Positions 55,023 to 63,457 of a stretch of 64,000 nucleotides of DNA are shown here, piece after piece (the first letter of the stretch is position 1; each line of letters opens with the position of its first letter). Both the position numbers and the translations under genes were made by a program. The stretch is from contig NZ_SNXR01000015.1 of NCBI RefSeq assembly GCF_004362665.1, positions 124,001 to 188,000 of the forward strand, in the 5' to 3' direction. The notes under the pieces are model-generated. The model was not told where the DNA came from. It saw only the letters and a program-made list of their open reading frames with translations, and did not search any database. The stretch is from Flavobacterium dankookense (GTDB lineage Bacteria; Bacteroidota; Bacteroidia; Flavobacteriales; Flavobacteriaceae).

Positions 55023-56618
55023 ATGAAAATGAAAAAAATTATTAACACTTACAAGTTGTTTTTAGTAGCAACTCTTTTCTTAACGCTGGGTTCATGTGAA
55101 GATGAATTTACAAACAGACCTCCAGAAGATGGAATAAGCTTAGATGCTTACTATAGTTCAAACGAACAAGTAGCAAGTGCTACTAATGGAATGTACAGTA
55201 GAACCTGGTTTCAATTTGAAAACAAATTTATGTGGGCAGTTTCTGAAGTTGGTTCGGGAAATATGTATACAGGTTCTGCTGATGTAAATGCAATGAGAAC
55301 ATTTGCTATAAACGGAAGCGATACCGAATTAGTGAATGGATGGAGTTCAATGTGGGCAAATGTTGCACAAGCTAATGCTATTATCAACTTTTTATCTTCA
55401 AGAGTTGGACCAGCAGTTGATGAAGACGTATTACAGAATACTATTGGACAAGCTTATTTCATGAGAGCAACAGCCTACTTTTATTTAGTTAGACTTTGGG
55501 GTCCAGTTCCGATTATAGAAAATAATCTTAATTACACTTCATCTCCAGTCATTAATACAAATAGAGTTGAAGATATTTATACCTTAATTGAAAGAGATTA
55601 TCTTGCTGCAATTGATCGTTTGTATGAAAAAAACAGAGGAACAAATTATGCTGAAAATGGTAGAATTTCCAAAGGTTCTGCTAAAGCAATGTTAGCTAAA
55701 GTATACCTGTATGGAAAAAAATATGCTGAAGCTAAACAAATGGCTGAAGAAGTAATCAGTAGTGGTGAATTCAAACTTTATGGCGGACCATCATTGCCTT
55801 CTAAAACCTATGCTGACATATTTACTTATGGTAACAACAACAATGAGGAGTCAATTTTTGCTTTTCAATGGAAAACGGATGGAAGATATGGTTCTGGAAA
55901 TAATTGTAATACACAATTCGGAATTAGTACTCCACAAATTACTACTTCAAATGCTTCATATGGAGGCGTTTTCGCTCCATCCCAAGATTTAATGGCAGCT
56001 TATGAACCAGGCGATTTAAGAAGAAAAGCGACAATAATGCTTCCGGGCGACTCTTATCCTGAGGTTAAAGTTCTATTGGCTGGCGGAGCATTTGGTACAT
56101 TAACTGTTCCTGCCGCAGATCAAATTGGAGGTCAAAATGCTGGAGCTGCCATAAAAAAATACTGTATTGGCATAGTAAACGGAGCAAATACTGGTCAAGT
56201 AGATGAATGGGGAATGATGGAAAATGTGACTTACATTATGCGTTATGCGGAATTATTACTTATACATGCAGAAGCAACACTAGCTGGTGGTGGAAGTACT
56301 TCTGATGCTGGAGCATTAGCATCATTTAATGCAGTTAGAAATAGAGCTGGATTATCTTCTCTTTCCTCAATAACTTTTAATGACATCTTCAAAGAAAGAA
56401 GATTAGAGTTAGCATTTGAAGGTGACTATTGGTTTGATTTGGGTAGATTGCCAAGAGCGCAAGCCATTTCAATTATGGCAGCACAAAACAGAGGAAATAG
56501 ATTTGCTGCCGAGTATTATACTCCTGAAGAGGGTGATTTCTTATTGCCTTATCCTGACAATGATGTTGCTAAAAACCCAAAATTATTGGAGCCTCCAGTT
56601 CCTTATGATTTTAATTAA
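55023..56618 (+). CDS. SusD-like (RagB/SusD) surface glycan-binding lipoprotein
   Basis: A 531-residue outer-membrane lipoprotein with lipobox Cys25 (TLGSC). It has the SusD helical TPR core, family segments QAYFMRATAYFYLVRLWGPVPI (split near 139-160), MAKVYLYGKKYAEAKQMAEEV and the C-terminal IFKERRLELAFEGDYWFDLGR. It forms the lid of the SusC channel and captures oligosaccharides. It lies between SusC and the TIG lipoprotein. Confidence 0.95.
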   Translation: MKMKKIINTYKLFLVATLFLTLGSCEDEFTNRPPEDGISLDAYYSSNEQVASATNGMYSRTWFQFENKFMWAVSEVGSGNMYTGSADVNAMRTFAINGSDTELVNGWSSMWANVAQANAIINFLSSRVGPAVDEDVLQNTIGQAYFMRATAYFYLVRLWGPVPIIENNLNYTSSPVINTNRVEDIYTLIERDYLAAIDRLYEKNRGTNYAENGRISKGSAKAMLAKVYLYGKKYAEAKQMAEEVISSGEFKLYGGPSLPSKTYADIFTYGNNNNEESIFAFQWKTDGRYGSGNNCNTQFGISTPQITTSNASYGGVFAPSQDLMAAYEPGDLRRKATIMLPGDSYPEVKVLLAGGAFGTLTVPAADQIGGQNAGAAIKKYCIGIVNGANTGQVDEWGMMENVTYIMRYAELLLIHAEATLAGGGSTSDAGALASFNAVRNRAGLSSLSSITFNDIFKERRLELAFEGDYWFDLGRLPRAQAISIMAAQNRGNRFAAEYYTPEEGDFLLPYPDNDVAKNPKLLEPPVPYDFN

Positions 56619-56633
56619 AAAAAACATATAGAT

Positions 56634-57689
56634 ATGAAAAATTTTAAAATTAAATATTTGTTTCACTTTTTACTATTAACATCAATAGTAACTAGTTTTA
56701 TTTCATGCTCTGATGATGATAACTCCTCTCAAGGTGCTGCTCCAGTTATTGAAAGCGTTAGCGCAGCGGTAGATATTGATGGAAATCCTGTAGAATTAAC
56801 TCCAACAACAATAGGTTTTGCAGACAATGTATATATCATTCAAGGTTCTGGATTTAAAACCGTTCAAAAAGTTTTCTTTAACGATACTGATACTTATTTT
56901 AATCCAACATTGGTTACTGATAATACAATTATTGTAACAATTGATAGAGACACACCTTATGCAAATGCTTCAAATGAATTACGTGTAGAAACATTAAACG
57001 GAATTGCAACTTTTGATTTTGTTGTTGCACCACCAGCACCATTAGTAACTAGTTTTAATTCTATAAATGCTAATGACGGTGATACTATAACTGTATATGG
57101 TTCTTTCTTTTTAGATCCAACGGTAACTTTTGGAACGACTCCAGCAACCGTAGTTTCTAATACGTTAACTGAAATTGAAGTCATTGTTCCAGCGGGTTCT
57201 TTTCATAAGTATGTTACAGTAACCACAATTTCAGGTTCTAGTACAAGTTCTCAAGCAGTTGGGACTGCAATTTATGATGATGTTGCCGCATCATTTGTAG
57301 AAAATTATTTAGGACCATGGGATGGAAGTGGTTTTGTTCCAAATACAGAATTTAAAGTACAAGGAGAGAGTTCTATTGAAGCAAATTATTCTGGTTATAC
57401 CGGATTTAAATTTCCTATGTATGGCGCATCTCCTTCAACAACAGGTTATAGAGGTATTCGCGTTTCGTTAAGAAGCACAAAAGAAACAGGGAAATTTAAA
57501 GTTGTCTTAAATAATAATTATGGCGCTGGGAAAGAAGTTTCTTTTACGAACCAATGGACTACTTTTGTTATACCTTTTTCCGAGTTAGGTGGAGCTCCAG
57601 CTACGATAAACGAAATTGTTTTTCAAGAATTTAACAATGGTGGTGGCGACAAACTTTACATTGATGATGTAGGTTTTGTATTAAATTAA
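56634..57689 (+). CDS. TIG/IPT-domain glycan-binding lipoprotein (SusE/F position)
   Basis: A 351-residue surface lipoprotein with lipobox Cys25 (SFISC) and a following Asp run (SDDDN). Two IPT/TIG immunoglobulin-like domains (about 35-125 and 128-210) precede a C-terminal domain of about 140 residues that looks like a jelly-roll (ending KLYIDDVGFVLN). This layout is found in surface mannan- and xyloglucan-binding proteins at the SusE position. No enzyme motif is present. A strong terminator follows. Confidence 0.85.
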   Translation: MKNFKIKYLFHFLLLTSIVTSFISCSDDDNSSQGAAPVIESVSAAVDIDGNPVELTPTTIGFADNVYIIQGSGFKTVQKVFFNDTDTYFNPTLVTDNTIIVTIDRDTPYANASNELRVETLNGIATFDFVVAPPAPLVTSFNSINANDGDTITVYGSFFLDPTVTFGTTPATVVSNTLTEIEVIVPAGSFHKYVTVTTISGSSTSSQAVGTAIYDDVAASFVENYLGPWDGSGFVPNTEFKVQGESSIEANYSGYTGFKFPMYGASPSTTGYRGIRVSLRSTKETGKFKVVLNNNYGAGKEVSFTNQWTTFVIPFSELGGAPATINEIVFQEFNNGGGDKLYIDDVGFVLN

Positions 57690-57718
57690 AAAATTGAGTT
57701 TGGTTATAATTTTTTTGC

Positions 57719-57748
57719 AGAAACCCTGAATGCTAAATCAGGGTTTCT
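57719..57748 (+). terminator. terminator or attenuator between the TIG gene and GH27
   Basis: A perfect 11-bp stem (AGAAACCCTGA with TCAGGGTTTCT) has an eight-base loop and a T-run. It separates susC-susD-TIG from GH27-GH5, which may be expressed at a lower level by read-through. Confidence 0.9.
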
Positions 57749-57763
57749 TTTTATCTTTTTTTT

Positions 57764-58996
57764 ATGAAAAAAATAACAATATCTATTACAGTTTTTTCCT
57801 TTTCTATAATTGCTTTTGGTCAAGGAAATACACACAAACAAGAAACTGGAAAGTTTGAAGGTTTAGCCAATACGCCGCCTATGGGTTGGAATTCTTGGAA
57901 CACTTTTGAAACTCATATCGATGAAAAATTGGTCAAAGAAACTGCCGATATTATGGTCGCTTCAGGCATGAAAGATGCGGGTTACTCTTATATTGTTCTT
58001 GATGATGGGTGGATGACAAGAGAACGCGATAAAAACGGAGATTTAGTTCCCGATCCAGTAAAATTTCCATCTGGAATGAAAGCTCTTGTTGATTATGTTC
58101 ACTCAAAAGGATTAAAATTTGGATTGTACAATTGTGCCGGAACAAAAACTTGCGCAGGTTATCCAGGATCGCGTGGTTATGAATATCAAGACGCTCGATT
58201 TTATGCTAGTTTAAATATTGATTTTTTAAAATATGATTGGTGTAATACCGAAGGAATTAATGCAAAAGAAGCCTATACAACCATGAGTAATGCCCTGAAA
58301 ACAGCTGGAAAACCAATTGTCTTTAGCTTATGCGAATGGGGTGACAATCAACCTTGGAATTGGGGGAAACCAATTGGAAATTTATGGAGAATTTCTGGAG
58401 ACATTAGTCCGTGTTTTGATTGTGAAGACAATCACGGAACATGGTCTTCTTGGGGTTTTATGAAAATTATTGACATGCGAAAAGACATCCGTAAATTTTC
58501 TGGACCTGATCATTGGAACGATTTTGACATGATGGAAGTTGGAAACGGAATGACTTTGGCCGAAGATAAATCGCATTTTGCCATGTGGGCAATGATGGCG
58601 TCACCGTTAATTGCTGGAAACGATTTTAGAAAAATGTCAAAAGAGACATTGTCAATTTTAACCAATAAAGAATTGATTGCAGTTAACCAGGATAAACTAG
58701 GAATTCAAGGATTTAAATATGCTGATGAAAATGGATTAGAAACTTGGGTAAAACCATTATCTGATGGTAACTGGACAATAACGTTCTTAAATAGAAGCAA
58801 TGTTGCAAAAAAAGTTAATTTCGATTGGAATAAAAATACAATTAAAGATGCCGATTTTGGACATGAATTAAATCCATCAAAAGAAGTTTATAAACTAAAA
58901 GACTTATGGAAAAATAAAGAAGTTGGAACAACAAAAAAAGCATTTATTTCAGATATTGCTCCACATGATGTCATTACTTTAAAAATCTATAAATAA
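57764..58996 (+). CDS. GH27 alpha-galactosidase
   Basis: A 410-residue exported enzyme removing alpha-1,6-galactose from galactomannan. The signal peptide ends near residue 20 (IAFGQ). The GH27 barrel shows TPPMGWNSWNTF (37-48), the nucleophile Asp158 in FLKYDWCNTEG, and the acid/base Asp in the WNDFDMMEVGNG motif (251 onward). A C-terminal beta-sandwich of about 90 residues follows. It is followed seven bases later by a GH5 gene. Confidence 0.95.
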   Translation: MKKITISITVFSFSIIAFGQGNTHKQETGKFEGLANTPPMGWNSWNTFETHIDEKLVKETADIMVASGMKDAGYSYIVLDDGWMTRERDKNGDLVPDPVKFPSGMKALVDYVHSKGLKFGLYNCAGTKTCAGYPGSRGYEYQDARFYASLNIDFLKYDWCNTEGINAKEAYTTMSNALKTAGKPIVFSLCEWGDNQPWNWGKPIGNLWRISGDISPCFDCEDNHGTWSSWGFMKIIDMRKDIRKFSGPDHWNDFDMMEVGNGMTLAEDKSHFAMWAMMASPLIAGNDFRKMSKETLSILTNKELIAVNQDKLGIQGFKYADENGLETWVKPLSDGNWTITFLNRSNVAKKVNFDWNKNTIKDADFGHELNPSKEVYKLKDLWKNKEVGTTKKAFISDIAPHDVITLKIYK

Positions 58997-59002
58997 ATCA
59001 TT

Positions 59003-59959
59003 ATGAAAATAAAAATTATCATTTTATCTCTACTGTTTTCAGTTTTTTCAAATGCGCAATTTGTTAAAAACCATGGACAGTTAAAAGTAGAAGGCACTCA
59101 ATTAGTTGACCAAAATAATAAGCCAATTATGCTTCGCGGTATGAGTTATGGTTGGCACACTTTCTGGCCAAGATTTTATAACAAAGAATCTGTTAAATGG
59201 TTAAAAAATGATTTTAAATGTAATGTGGTTCGTGCTGCAATGGGAATAGAACAAGGTGATAGCTGTTATATAAAGCAACCTGAATTTTCAAAGAGAAAAG
59301 TAAAAGCGGTTATTGATGGTGCAATTAAAAACGATATTTATGTAATCGTAGATTGGCACAGTCACAACATCAATTTAAAAGAAGCAAAAATATTTTTTGA
59401 TGAAATTTCAAAAGAATATGCCGGATTTCCAAATATTATTTATGAGATTTTCAATGAGCCTGATGATGAAACTTGGGAACAAGTAAAAGCTTATTCGGAG
59501 GAAATCATTAAAGTAATTCGAAAGAATGATAAAAAAAATATCATTTTAGTTGGTTGTCCAAGATGGGATCAAGACATTCATTTGCCAGCAGCAAATCCTA
59601 TAAAAGGTTTTGATAATTTGATGTATACGGTGCATTTTTATGCTGCAACTCACGAAAAATGGTTGCGAGACAAAACAGATGAAGCCTTAAAAACAGGTTT
59701 GCCAATTTTTGTTTCAGAATCAGCTGGAATGGAAGCAACAGGCGATGGTCCTCTGAACATGAAAGCTTGGCAGGAATATATCGATTGGATGGAAGAAAAA
59801 AAAATCAGTTGGATTACATGGTCTGTTTCCGATAAAGATGAAACGTGTTCAATTTTAAAAAAATCAGCTAGTTCATTTGGAAATTGGAAAGATGAAGATT
59901 TAAAAGAATCGGGTTTGAAAGTCAGAGAATTTCTTAAAAAGTATAACATAGAAAAATAA
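59003..59959 (+). CDS. GH5 endo-beta-1,4-glucanase-like enzyme
   Basis: A 318-residue exported GH5 barrel. The signal peptide ends near residue 18 (FSNAQ). The acid/base Glu152 is in IIYEIFNEPDDE and the nucleophile Glu239 in PIFVSESAG. The short single-domain layout, VDWHSH and early GMSYGWHTFWPRFYN resemble subfamily 2 cellulases rather than GH5_7 mannanases, so it probably cuts beta-1,4-glucosyl links in glucomannan. Last gene of the locus. Substrate preference is an inference. Confidence 0.82.
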   Translation: MKIKIIILSLLFSVFSNAQFVKNHGQLKVEGTQLVDQNNKPIMLRGMSYGWHTFWPRFYNKESVKWLKNDFKCNVVRAAMGIEQGDSCYIKQPEFSKRKVKAVIDGAIKNDIYVIVDWHSHNINLKEAKIFFDEISKEYAGFPNIIYEIFNEPDDETWEQVKAYSEEIIKVIRKNDKKNIILVGCPRWDQDIHLPAANPIKGFDNLMYTVHFYAATHEKWLRDKTDEALKTGLPIFVSESAGMEATGDGPLNMKAWQEYIDWMEEKKISWITWSVSDKDETCSILKKSASSFGNWKDEDLKESGLKVREFLKKYNIEK

Positions 59960-59975
59960 TATTTTGAAAAATAAC

Positions 59976-60005
59976 TTGTAGATATCAATATTCGTTGTAT
60001 ATTTG
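59976..60005 (+). promoter_or_regulatory. promoter of initiator tRNA
   Basis: TTG (59976-59978), a 19-base spacer and TATATTTG (59998-60005) match the Bacteroidota promoter. The tRNA begins 13 bases downstream. Confidence 0.75.
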
Positions 60006-60017
60006 CACCCGAAACAT

Positions 60018-60090
60018 CGCGGGATAGAGCAGTAGGCAGCTCGTCGGGCTCATAACCCGAAGGTCACAGGTTCGAGTCCTGTTCCCGCTA
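60018..60090 (+). tRNA. tRNA-Met (CAT), initiator type
   Basis: A complete cloverleaf without encoded CCA. The acceptor stem pairs 60018-60024 with 60083-60089; its first pair is an unpaired C-T, a mark of initiator tRNA. The anticodon stem TCGGG/CCCGA ends in three G-C pairs around the loop CTCATAA (anticodon CAT at 60051-60053), another initiator feature. The T arm is ACAGG-TTCGAGT-CCTGT. A hairpin terminator follows. The 3' half is duplicated 353 bases downstream. Confidence 0.96.
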
Positions 60091-60095
60091 CAAAA

Positions 60096-60121
60096 AAAGC
60101 CATTCAGAAATGAGTGGCTTT
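60096..60121 (+). terminator. terminator of the tRNA gene (copy A)
   Basis: AAAGCCATTCA and TGAGTGGCTTT form an 11-bp stem with one wobble and a GAAA loop; T-rich sequence follows. The same hairpin recurs at 60449-60474 after the truncated tRNA copy. Confidence 0.85.
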
Positions 60122-60133
60122 ATTTATATTGAA

Positions 60134-60388
60134 ATGGATGAGTTTGTTGTATATGTTTTATACTCAAAAGAACATGGTAAAACATACATAGGTTTTACTT
60201 CTAATTTGATTGAACGATTTAAATCTCATAATTTTTTGAGTAGTAAAGGTTACACAGTTAAATTTAGACCTTGGGTTGTAATACATTTGGAATATTTCTC
60301 ATCAAAAACTGAAGCTTTAAAAAGAGAAAGACTCTTAAAAACAGGAAAGGGCAGAGAGTTTGTAAAGGGAATTATTTCCAATTTATAA
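60134..60388 (+). CDS. GIY-YIG nuclease-like protein
   Basis: An 84-residue single-domain GIY-YIG protein from the ATG at 60134. A further ATG at 60110 lies inside the tRNA terminator hairpin and is unlikely to be used. The motif is VVYVLYSKEHGKTYIGFT, followed by NLIERFKSHN with the conserved Arg, and the EALKREKxLK-like ALKRERLLKTGKGREF end, so the fold looks complete and possibly active. It belongs with the small YhbQ/UvrC-N-like group. It lies between two copies of the tRNA-fMet 3' end, suggesting insertion or duplication at the tRNA. No promoter of its own was seen. Confidence 0.85.
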   Translation: MDEFVVYVLYSKEHGKTYIGFTSNLIERFKSHNFLSSKGYTVKFRPWVVIHLEYFSSKTEALKRERLLKTGKGREFVKGIISNL

Positions 60389-60403
60389 ATTTTTGGGCTC
60401 ATA

Positions 60404-60417
60404 TCCGCCGCGGCGGA
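60404..60417. repeat. perfect GC palindrome
   Basis: TCCGCCGCGGCGGA equals its own reverse complement, and it is 86% G+C in an AT-rich surrounding. It sits exactly where the tRNA copy departs from the original. Confidence 0.9.
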
Positions 60418-60448
60418 CACAGGTTCGAGTCCTGTTCCCGCTACAAAG

Positions 60449-60474
60449 AAAGTCATTCAGAAATGAGTGGCTTT
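60449..60474 (+). terminator. terminator copy B after the GIY-YIG gene
   Basis: AAAGTCATTCA and TGAGTGGCTTT form the same stem as copy A with two wobbles, followed by ATTTTTTT. It would end a GIY-YIG transcript. Confidence 0.8.
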
Positions 60475-60498
60475 ATTTTTTTACAATAAAACGAATTT

Positions 60499-60945
60499 AT
60501 GAAAAGAGTTATTGAGTACAGAAAGTTACTAGAAGTTGACAAAAACGTAACTTTAAAAGAGTTAAAAACCATTTACAGAAACTCGATGAAAGATAATCAT
60601 CCTGACAAGTTCGTAAATGATGAAGAAGGAAGAAAAAATGCAGAAGAAGTTAGTAAAAACATCATTGCAGCGTATCATTTTTTAGTAAGTATTTCAAATG
60701 AAACACTGGAAAAAAATCTACCAGAATATCAAGAAACAACAACAAAATTTAATATTCATGATTTTTATTATGAAAAGCAGACGTTGTTTGTTACCTATTT
60801 AAATGGAGTTTCATACGAATATATAGGTGTTCCAAAAAATATTTATGTAAAAATGGTCAATGCTGAATCGCCTAACCGATTTGCTAAAAGACACATTTAC
60901 GGAAATTTTATTTACAGAAAATCAGGCGAAGGAACTGAAGAGTAG
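60499..60945 (+). CDS. J-domain plus KTSC-domain protein
   Basis: A 148-residue cytoplasmic protein. Residues 1-65 form a DnaJ-like domain with the HPD motif at 34-36 (DNHPDKF). Residues about 88-140 match the KTSC domain, named after the C-terminal domain of some lysyl-tRNA synthetases (LFVTYLNGVSYEYIGVP, then IYGNFIYRK). J-domains stimulate Hsp70, so this may connect a KTSC-recognised target with DnaK. The exact role is unknown. Confidence 0.82.
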   Translation: MKRVIEYRKLLEVDKNVTLKELKTIYRNSMKDNHPDKFVNDEEGRKNAEEVSKNIIAAYHFLVSISNETLEKNLPEYQETTTKFNIHDFYYEKQTLFVTYLNGVSYEYIGVPKNIYVKMVNAESPNRFAKRHIYGNFIYRKSGEGTEE

Positions 60946-61008
60946 ACGATTAACCTTTTTTTAAATAGAAACTTACACTTAGTTAATTAACTTTGTAAAA
61001 AAAATAAA

Positions 61009-61893
61009 ATGTCACACAAAGCAGGTTTTGTTAATATAATTGGTAACCCAAATGTCGGGAAATCAACGCTAATGAATGCATTTGTTGGCGAAAGATTATC
61101 TATAATTACTTCAAAAGCACAAACAACTCGTCACCGAATCTTAGGAATTGTAAATGGTGATGACTTTCAAGTTGTTTTGTCCGATACGCCAGGAATTATA
61201 AAGCCTGCGTATGAAATGCAAAAATCTATGATGGATTTTGTAAAATCTGCCTTTGAAGATGCTGATGTTTTGATTTATATGGTTGAAATAGGTGAAAAAG
61301 AATTGAAAGATGAAGATTTTTTTAATAAAATAATTCATTCTAAAATTCCAGTTTTATTGCTTTTGAATAAAATTGATAAATCAAATCAAATCGAATTAGA
61401 AGAGCAGATTGATTTGTGGGCAACTAAAGTCCCAAATGCGGAGATTTTTCCAATTTCGGCTCTAGAAAATTTCAACGTAAAAGAGGTTTTTGCCCGAATC
61501 TTAGACTTACTTCCTTTATCTGAACCATATTATCCAAAAGATGCGTTGACGGATAAACCAGAGCGTTTTTTTGTAAACGAAACCATTCGTGAAAAAATTC
61601 TTTTAAATTATGATAAAGAAATTCCATATGCTGTAGAAATTGAAACAGAAGAATTTCTTGAAGACGAAAAAATCATCCGAATTCGTTCGGTAATTATGGT
61701 AGAACGCGATACCCAAAAAGGGATTATTATTGGTCACAAAGGTGCTGCATTGAAAAAAGTGGGAATGCAATCTCGTGAAGATTTAGAAAAGTTTTTTGGA
61801 AAACAAATTCACATCGAGTTGTATGTAAAAGTCAATAAAGATTGGAGAAGTAATGCCTATCAACTTAGACGATTTGGGTACAACCAAAAATAA
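61009..61893 (+). CDS. era: GTPase Era
   Basis: An essential GTPase of 16S rRNA maturation and 30S assembly. The 294-residue protein has G1 GNPNVGKST near residue 11-19, DTPG, and NKID motifs, and a C-terminal KH domain ([20 protein letters not shown]) that binds the 16S 3' end. Length is normal. TAACTTTG at 60988-60995 is a -7 element 13 bases before the ATG. It is followed by the related GTPase gene der. Confidence 0.98.
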   Translation: MSHKAGFVNIIGNPNVGKSTLMNAFVGERLSIITSKAQTTRHRILGIVNGDDFQVVLSDTPGIIKPAYEMQKSMMDFVKSAFEDADVLIYMVEIGEKELKDEDFFNKIIHSKIPVLLLLNKIDKSNQIELEEQIDLWATKVPNAEIFPISALENFNVKEVFARILDLLPLSEPYYPKDALTDKPERFFVNETIREKILLNYDKEIPYAVEIETEEFLEDEKIIRIRSVIMVERDTQKGIIIGHKGAALKKVGMQSREDLEKFFGKQIHIELYVKVNKDWRSNAYQLRRFGYNQK

Positions 61894-61947
61894 TTTACCC
61901 AAAAAATTATTTTAAACATTTAAATCTGAAACCTTTAAACAAAAGGT

Positions 61948-61955
61948 TACCTTTG
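61948..61955 (+). promoter_or_regulatory. -7 promoter element of der
   Basis: TACCTTTG matches TAnnTTTG. It overlaps the 5' end of the longer open frame at 61953, so translation must begin downstream, at the ATG at 62046. Confidence 0.55.
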
Positions 61956-62045
61956 CAAAAAATTAAAAATAAAAAAGATAGCGATAATTACTTTTATGCT
62001 CTATTTCCTAAATCTAATATCTTAAATCTAATAGTTAATATCAAA

Positions 62046-63356
62046 ATGAACAATATTGTAGCCATCGTAGGAAGACCAAACGTAGGGAAATCAACCTTTT
62101 TTAATCGATTAATCAAAAGAAGAGAGGCGATTGTTGACTCAGTTAGCGGTGTAACTCGTGACCGAAATTATGGAAAAAGTGAATGGAACGGAAAAGAATT
62201 TTCAGTTATTGACACTGGTGGTTATATTAAAGGTTCAGAAGATATTTTTGAAGCAGAAATTCGTCGTCAAGTTGAATTAGCTATAGATGAAGCTGATGCA
62301 ATTATTTTTGTAGTTGATGTTGAAGAAGGAATAACTCCTATGGATGCTGAGGTTGCAAAACTATTACGAAAAGTAACGAAGCCAATTCTACTTGCGGTTA
62401 ATAAAGTCGATAATGCCATGCGTGAAAAAGACGCTATCGAATTTTATAATTTAGGTCTTGGCGAATATTTTACCATTGCCAGCATTAGCGGAAGCGGAAC
62501 AGGTGAACTTTTAGATAAATTGGTTGAAGTTTTACCAGAATTGCCAGAAGTTACAGAAGAAGAAAATCCATTGCCAAGATTTTGTGTCGTTGGAAGACCA
62601 AATGCTGGAAAATCATCTTTTATCAATGCTTTGATTGGCGAAGATCGATTTGTTGTAACTGATATTGCTGGAACAACTCGTGACTCAATTGATACAAAAT
62701 ACAATCGTTTTGGTTTTGAATTCAACCTTGTTGATACTGCTGGAATTCGTAGAAAAGCAAAAGTAAAAGAGGATTTAGAATTTTATTCAGTAATGCGTTC
62801 GGTTCGTGCTATCGAGCATTCTGATGTTTGTATTCTCTTAATTGATGCTACACGTGGTTTTGAAGGGCAAGATCAAAGTATTTTTTGGTTAGCTGAAAAG
62901 AACCGAAAAGGCGTAATTATTTTGGTAAACAAATGGGATTTAGTAGAAAAAGATACTATGTCAACTCGAGATTATGAAAACAAAATCAAAGAAGAATTAC
63001 AACCTTTTACAGATGTGCCGATTTTGTTTATTTCTGCATTAACCAAACAACGTTTACTAAAATCATTAGAAGAAACGGTTAAAGTTTTTGAAAACAGAAA
63101 ACAACGTATTCCAACTTCAAAATTCAATGATTACATGTTGAAAGTCATTGAACACATGCCACCGCCAGCATTAAAAGGGAAATATGTAAAAATTAAATAT
63201 TGTATGCAGTTACCAACACCAACACCTCAGTTTGTGTTTTTTGCTAATTTGCCACAATATGTAAAAGAACCATACAAACGTTTTCTTGAGAATAAAATTC
63301 GTGAAAACTGGGATTTTTCAGGAGTTCCGATAGATATTTACATCCGTGAAAAATAA
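62046..63356 (+). CDS. der: ribosome-biogenesis GTPase Der (EngA)
   Basis: A 436-residue GTPase with two tandem G domains: [12 protein letters not shown] near residue 9 and [12 protein letters not shown] near 183, each followed by DTxG and NK.D motifs. A C-terminal KH-like domain (about 355-436) follows. It acts in 50S subunit assembly. The start is set at 62046 because the GTPase core begins there ([11 protein letters not shown]) and an upstream extension of 31 residues overlaps a promoter element and looks non-coding. Confidence 0.97.
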   Translation: MNNIVAIVGRPNVGKSTFFNRLIKRREAIVDSVSGVTRDRNYGKSEWNGKEFSVIDTGGYIKGSEDIFEAEIRRQVELAIDEADAIIFVVDVEEGITPMDAEVAKLLRKVTKPILLAVNKVDNAMREKDAIEFYNLGLGEYFTIASISGSGTGELLDKLVEVLPELPEVTEEENPLPRFCVVGRPNAGKSSFINALIGEDRFVVTDIAGTTRDSIDTKYNRFGFEFNLVDTAGIRRKAKVKEDLEFYSVMRSVRAIEHSDVCILLIDATRGFEGQDQSIFWLAEKNRKGVIILVNKWDLVEKDTMSTRDYENKIKEELQPFTDVPILFISALTKQRLLKSLEETVKVFENRKQRIPTSKFNDYMLKVIEHMPPPALKGKYVKIKYCMQLPTPTPQFVFFANLPQYVKEPYKRFLENKIRENWDFSGVPIDIYIREK

Positions 63357-63457
63357 ATAAATGTTAAATTTTCGTAAGATTTTTTAACATTACACAATAA
63401 AATTATTATTTAGCCGTTATTTAGTTTTTAAACTAACCTAACAGCTAAATTTTTTTT

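Larger units (their letters stand above)
36071..59959. other. (gluco/galacto)mannan polysaccharide utilisation locus
   Basis: Sixteen genes in three transcription blocks. The plus block 36071-40833 holds two esterases and GH3. The minus block from 50501 down to 40886 holds GH26, symporter, GH130, epimerase, CBM-like protein, GH26, GH5 and a barrel protein. AraC, SusC, SusD, TIG lipoprotein, GH27 and GH5 are on the plus strand from 50712. The enzyme set covers acetyl removal, alpha-galactose removal, mannan and glucan backbone cutting, and the phosphorolytic Man-Glc pathway known from Bacteroides fragilis. The substrate is inferred from the families together. Confidence 0.88.
60395..60478 (+). 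repeat. duplicated 3' half of tRNA-fMet plus terminator, with inserted palindrome
   Basis: GGGCTCATA (60395-60403) matches the anticodon arm of the tRNA. TCCGCCGCGGCGGA (60404-60417), a perfect 14-bp palindrome, then replaces the ten tRNA bases 60055-60064. The run 60418-60478 repeats 60065-60125 with two mismatches in 61 bases and includes the T arm, acceptor 3' strand and terminator hairpin. It lacks a 5' half, so it cannot be a tRNA. Confidence 0.9.

Noticed and set aside
59003-59959. Mannanase of subfamily GH5_7
   Set aside because: Length and motifs (VDWHSH, EIFNEPDDE) look more like a small cellulase-type GH5; the mannanase label was kept for the enzyme at 41441-42715.
60250-60456. Minus-strand frame containing VAGTGLEPVSAAADMSPK
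   Set aside because: This is a classic false protein produced by translating the antisense of a tRNA 3' end; here it comes from the truncated tRNA copy and the GC palindrome.
60395-60471. Second tRNA-Met gene
   Set aside because: Only the 3' half is present and the anticodon arm is interrupted by a palindrome; no acceptor 5' strand or D arm exists.
61953-62045. Longer N terminus for Der
   Set aside because: The added residues lie over a -7 promoter element and are unlike the conserved Der start.
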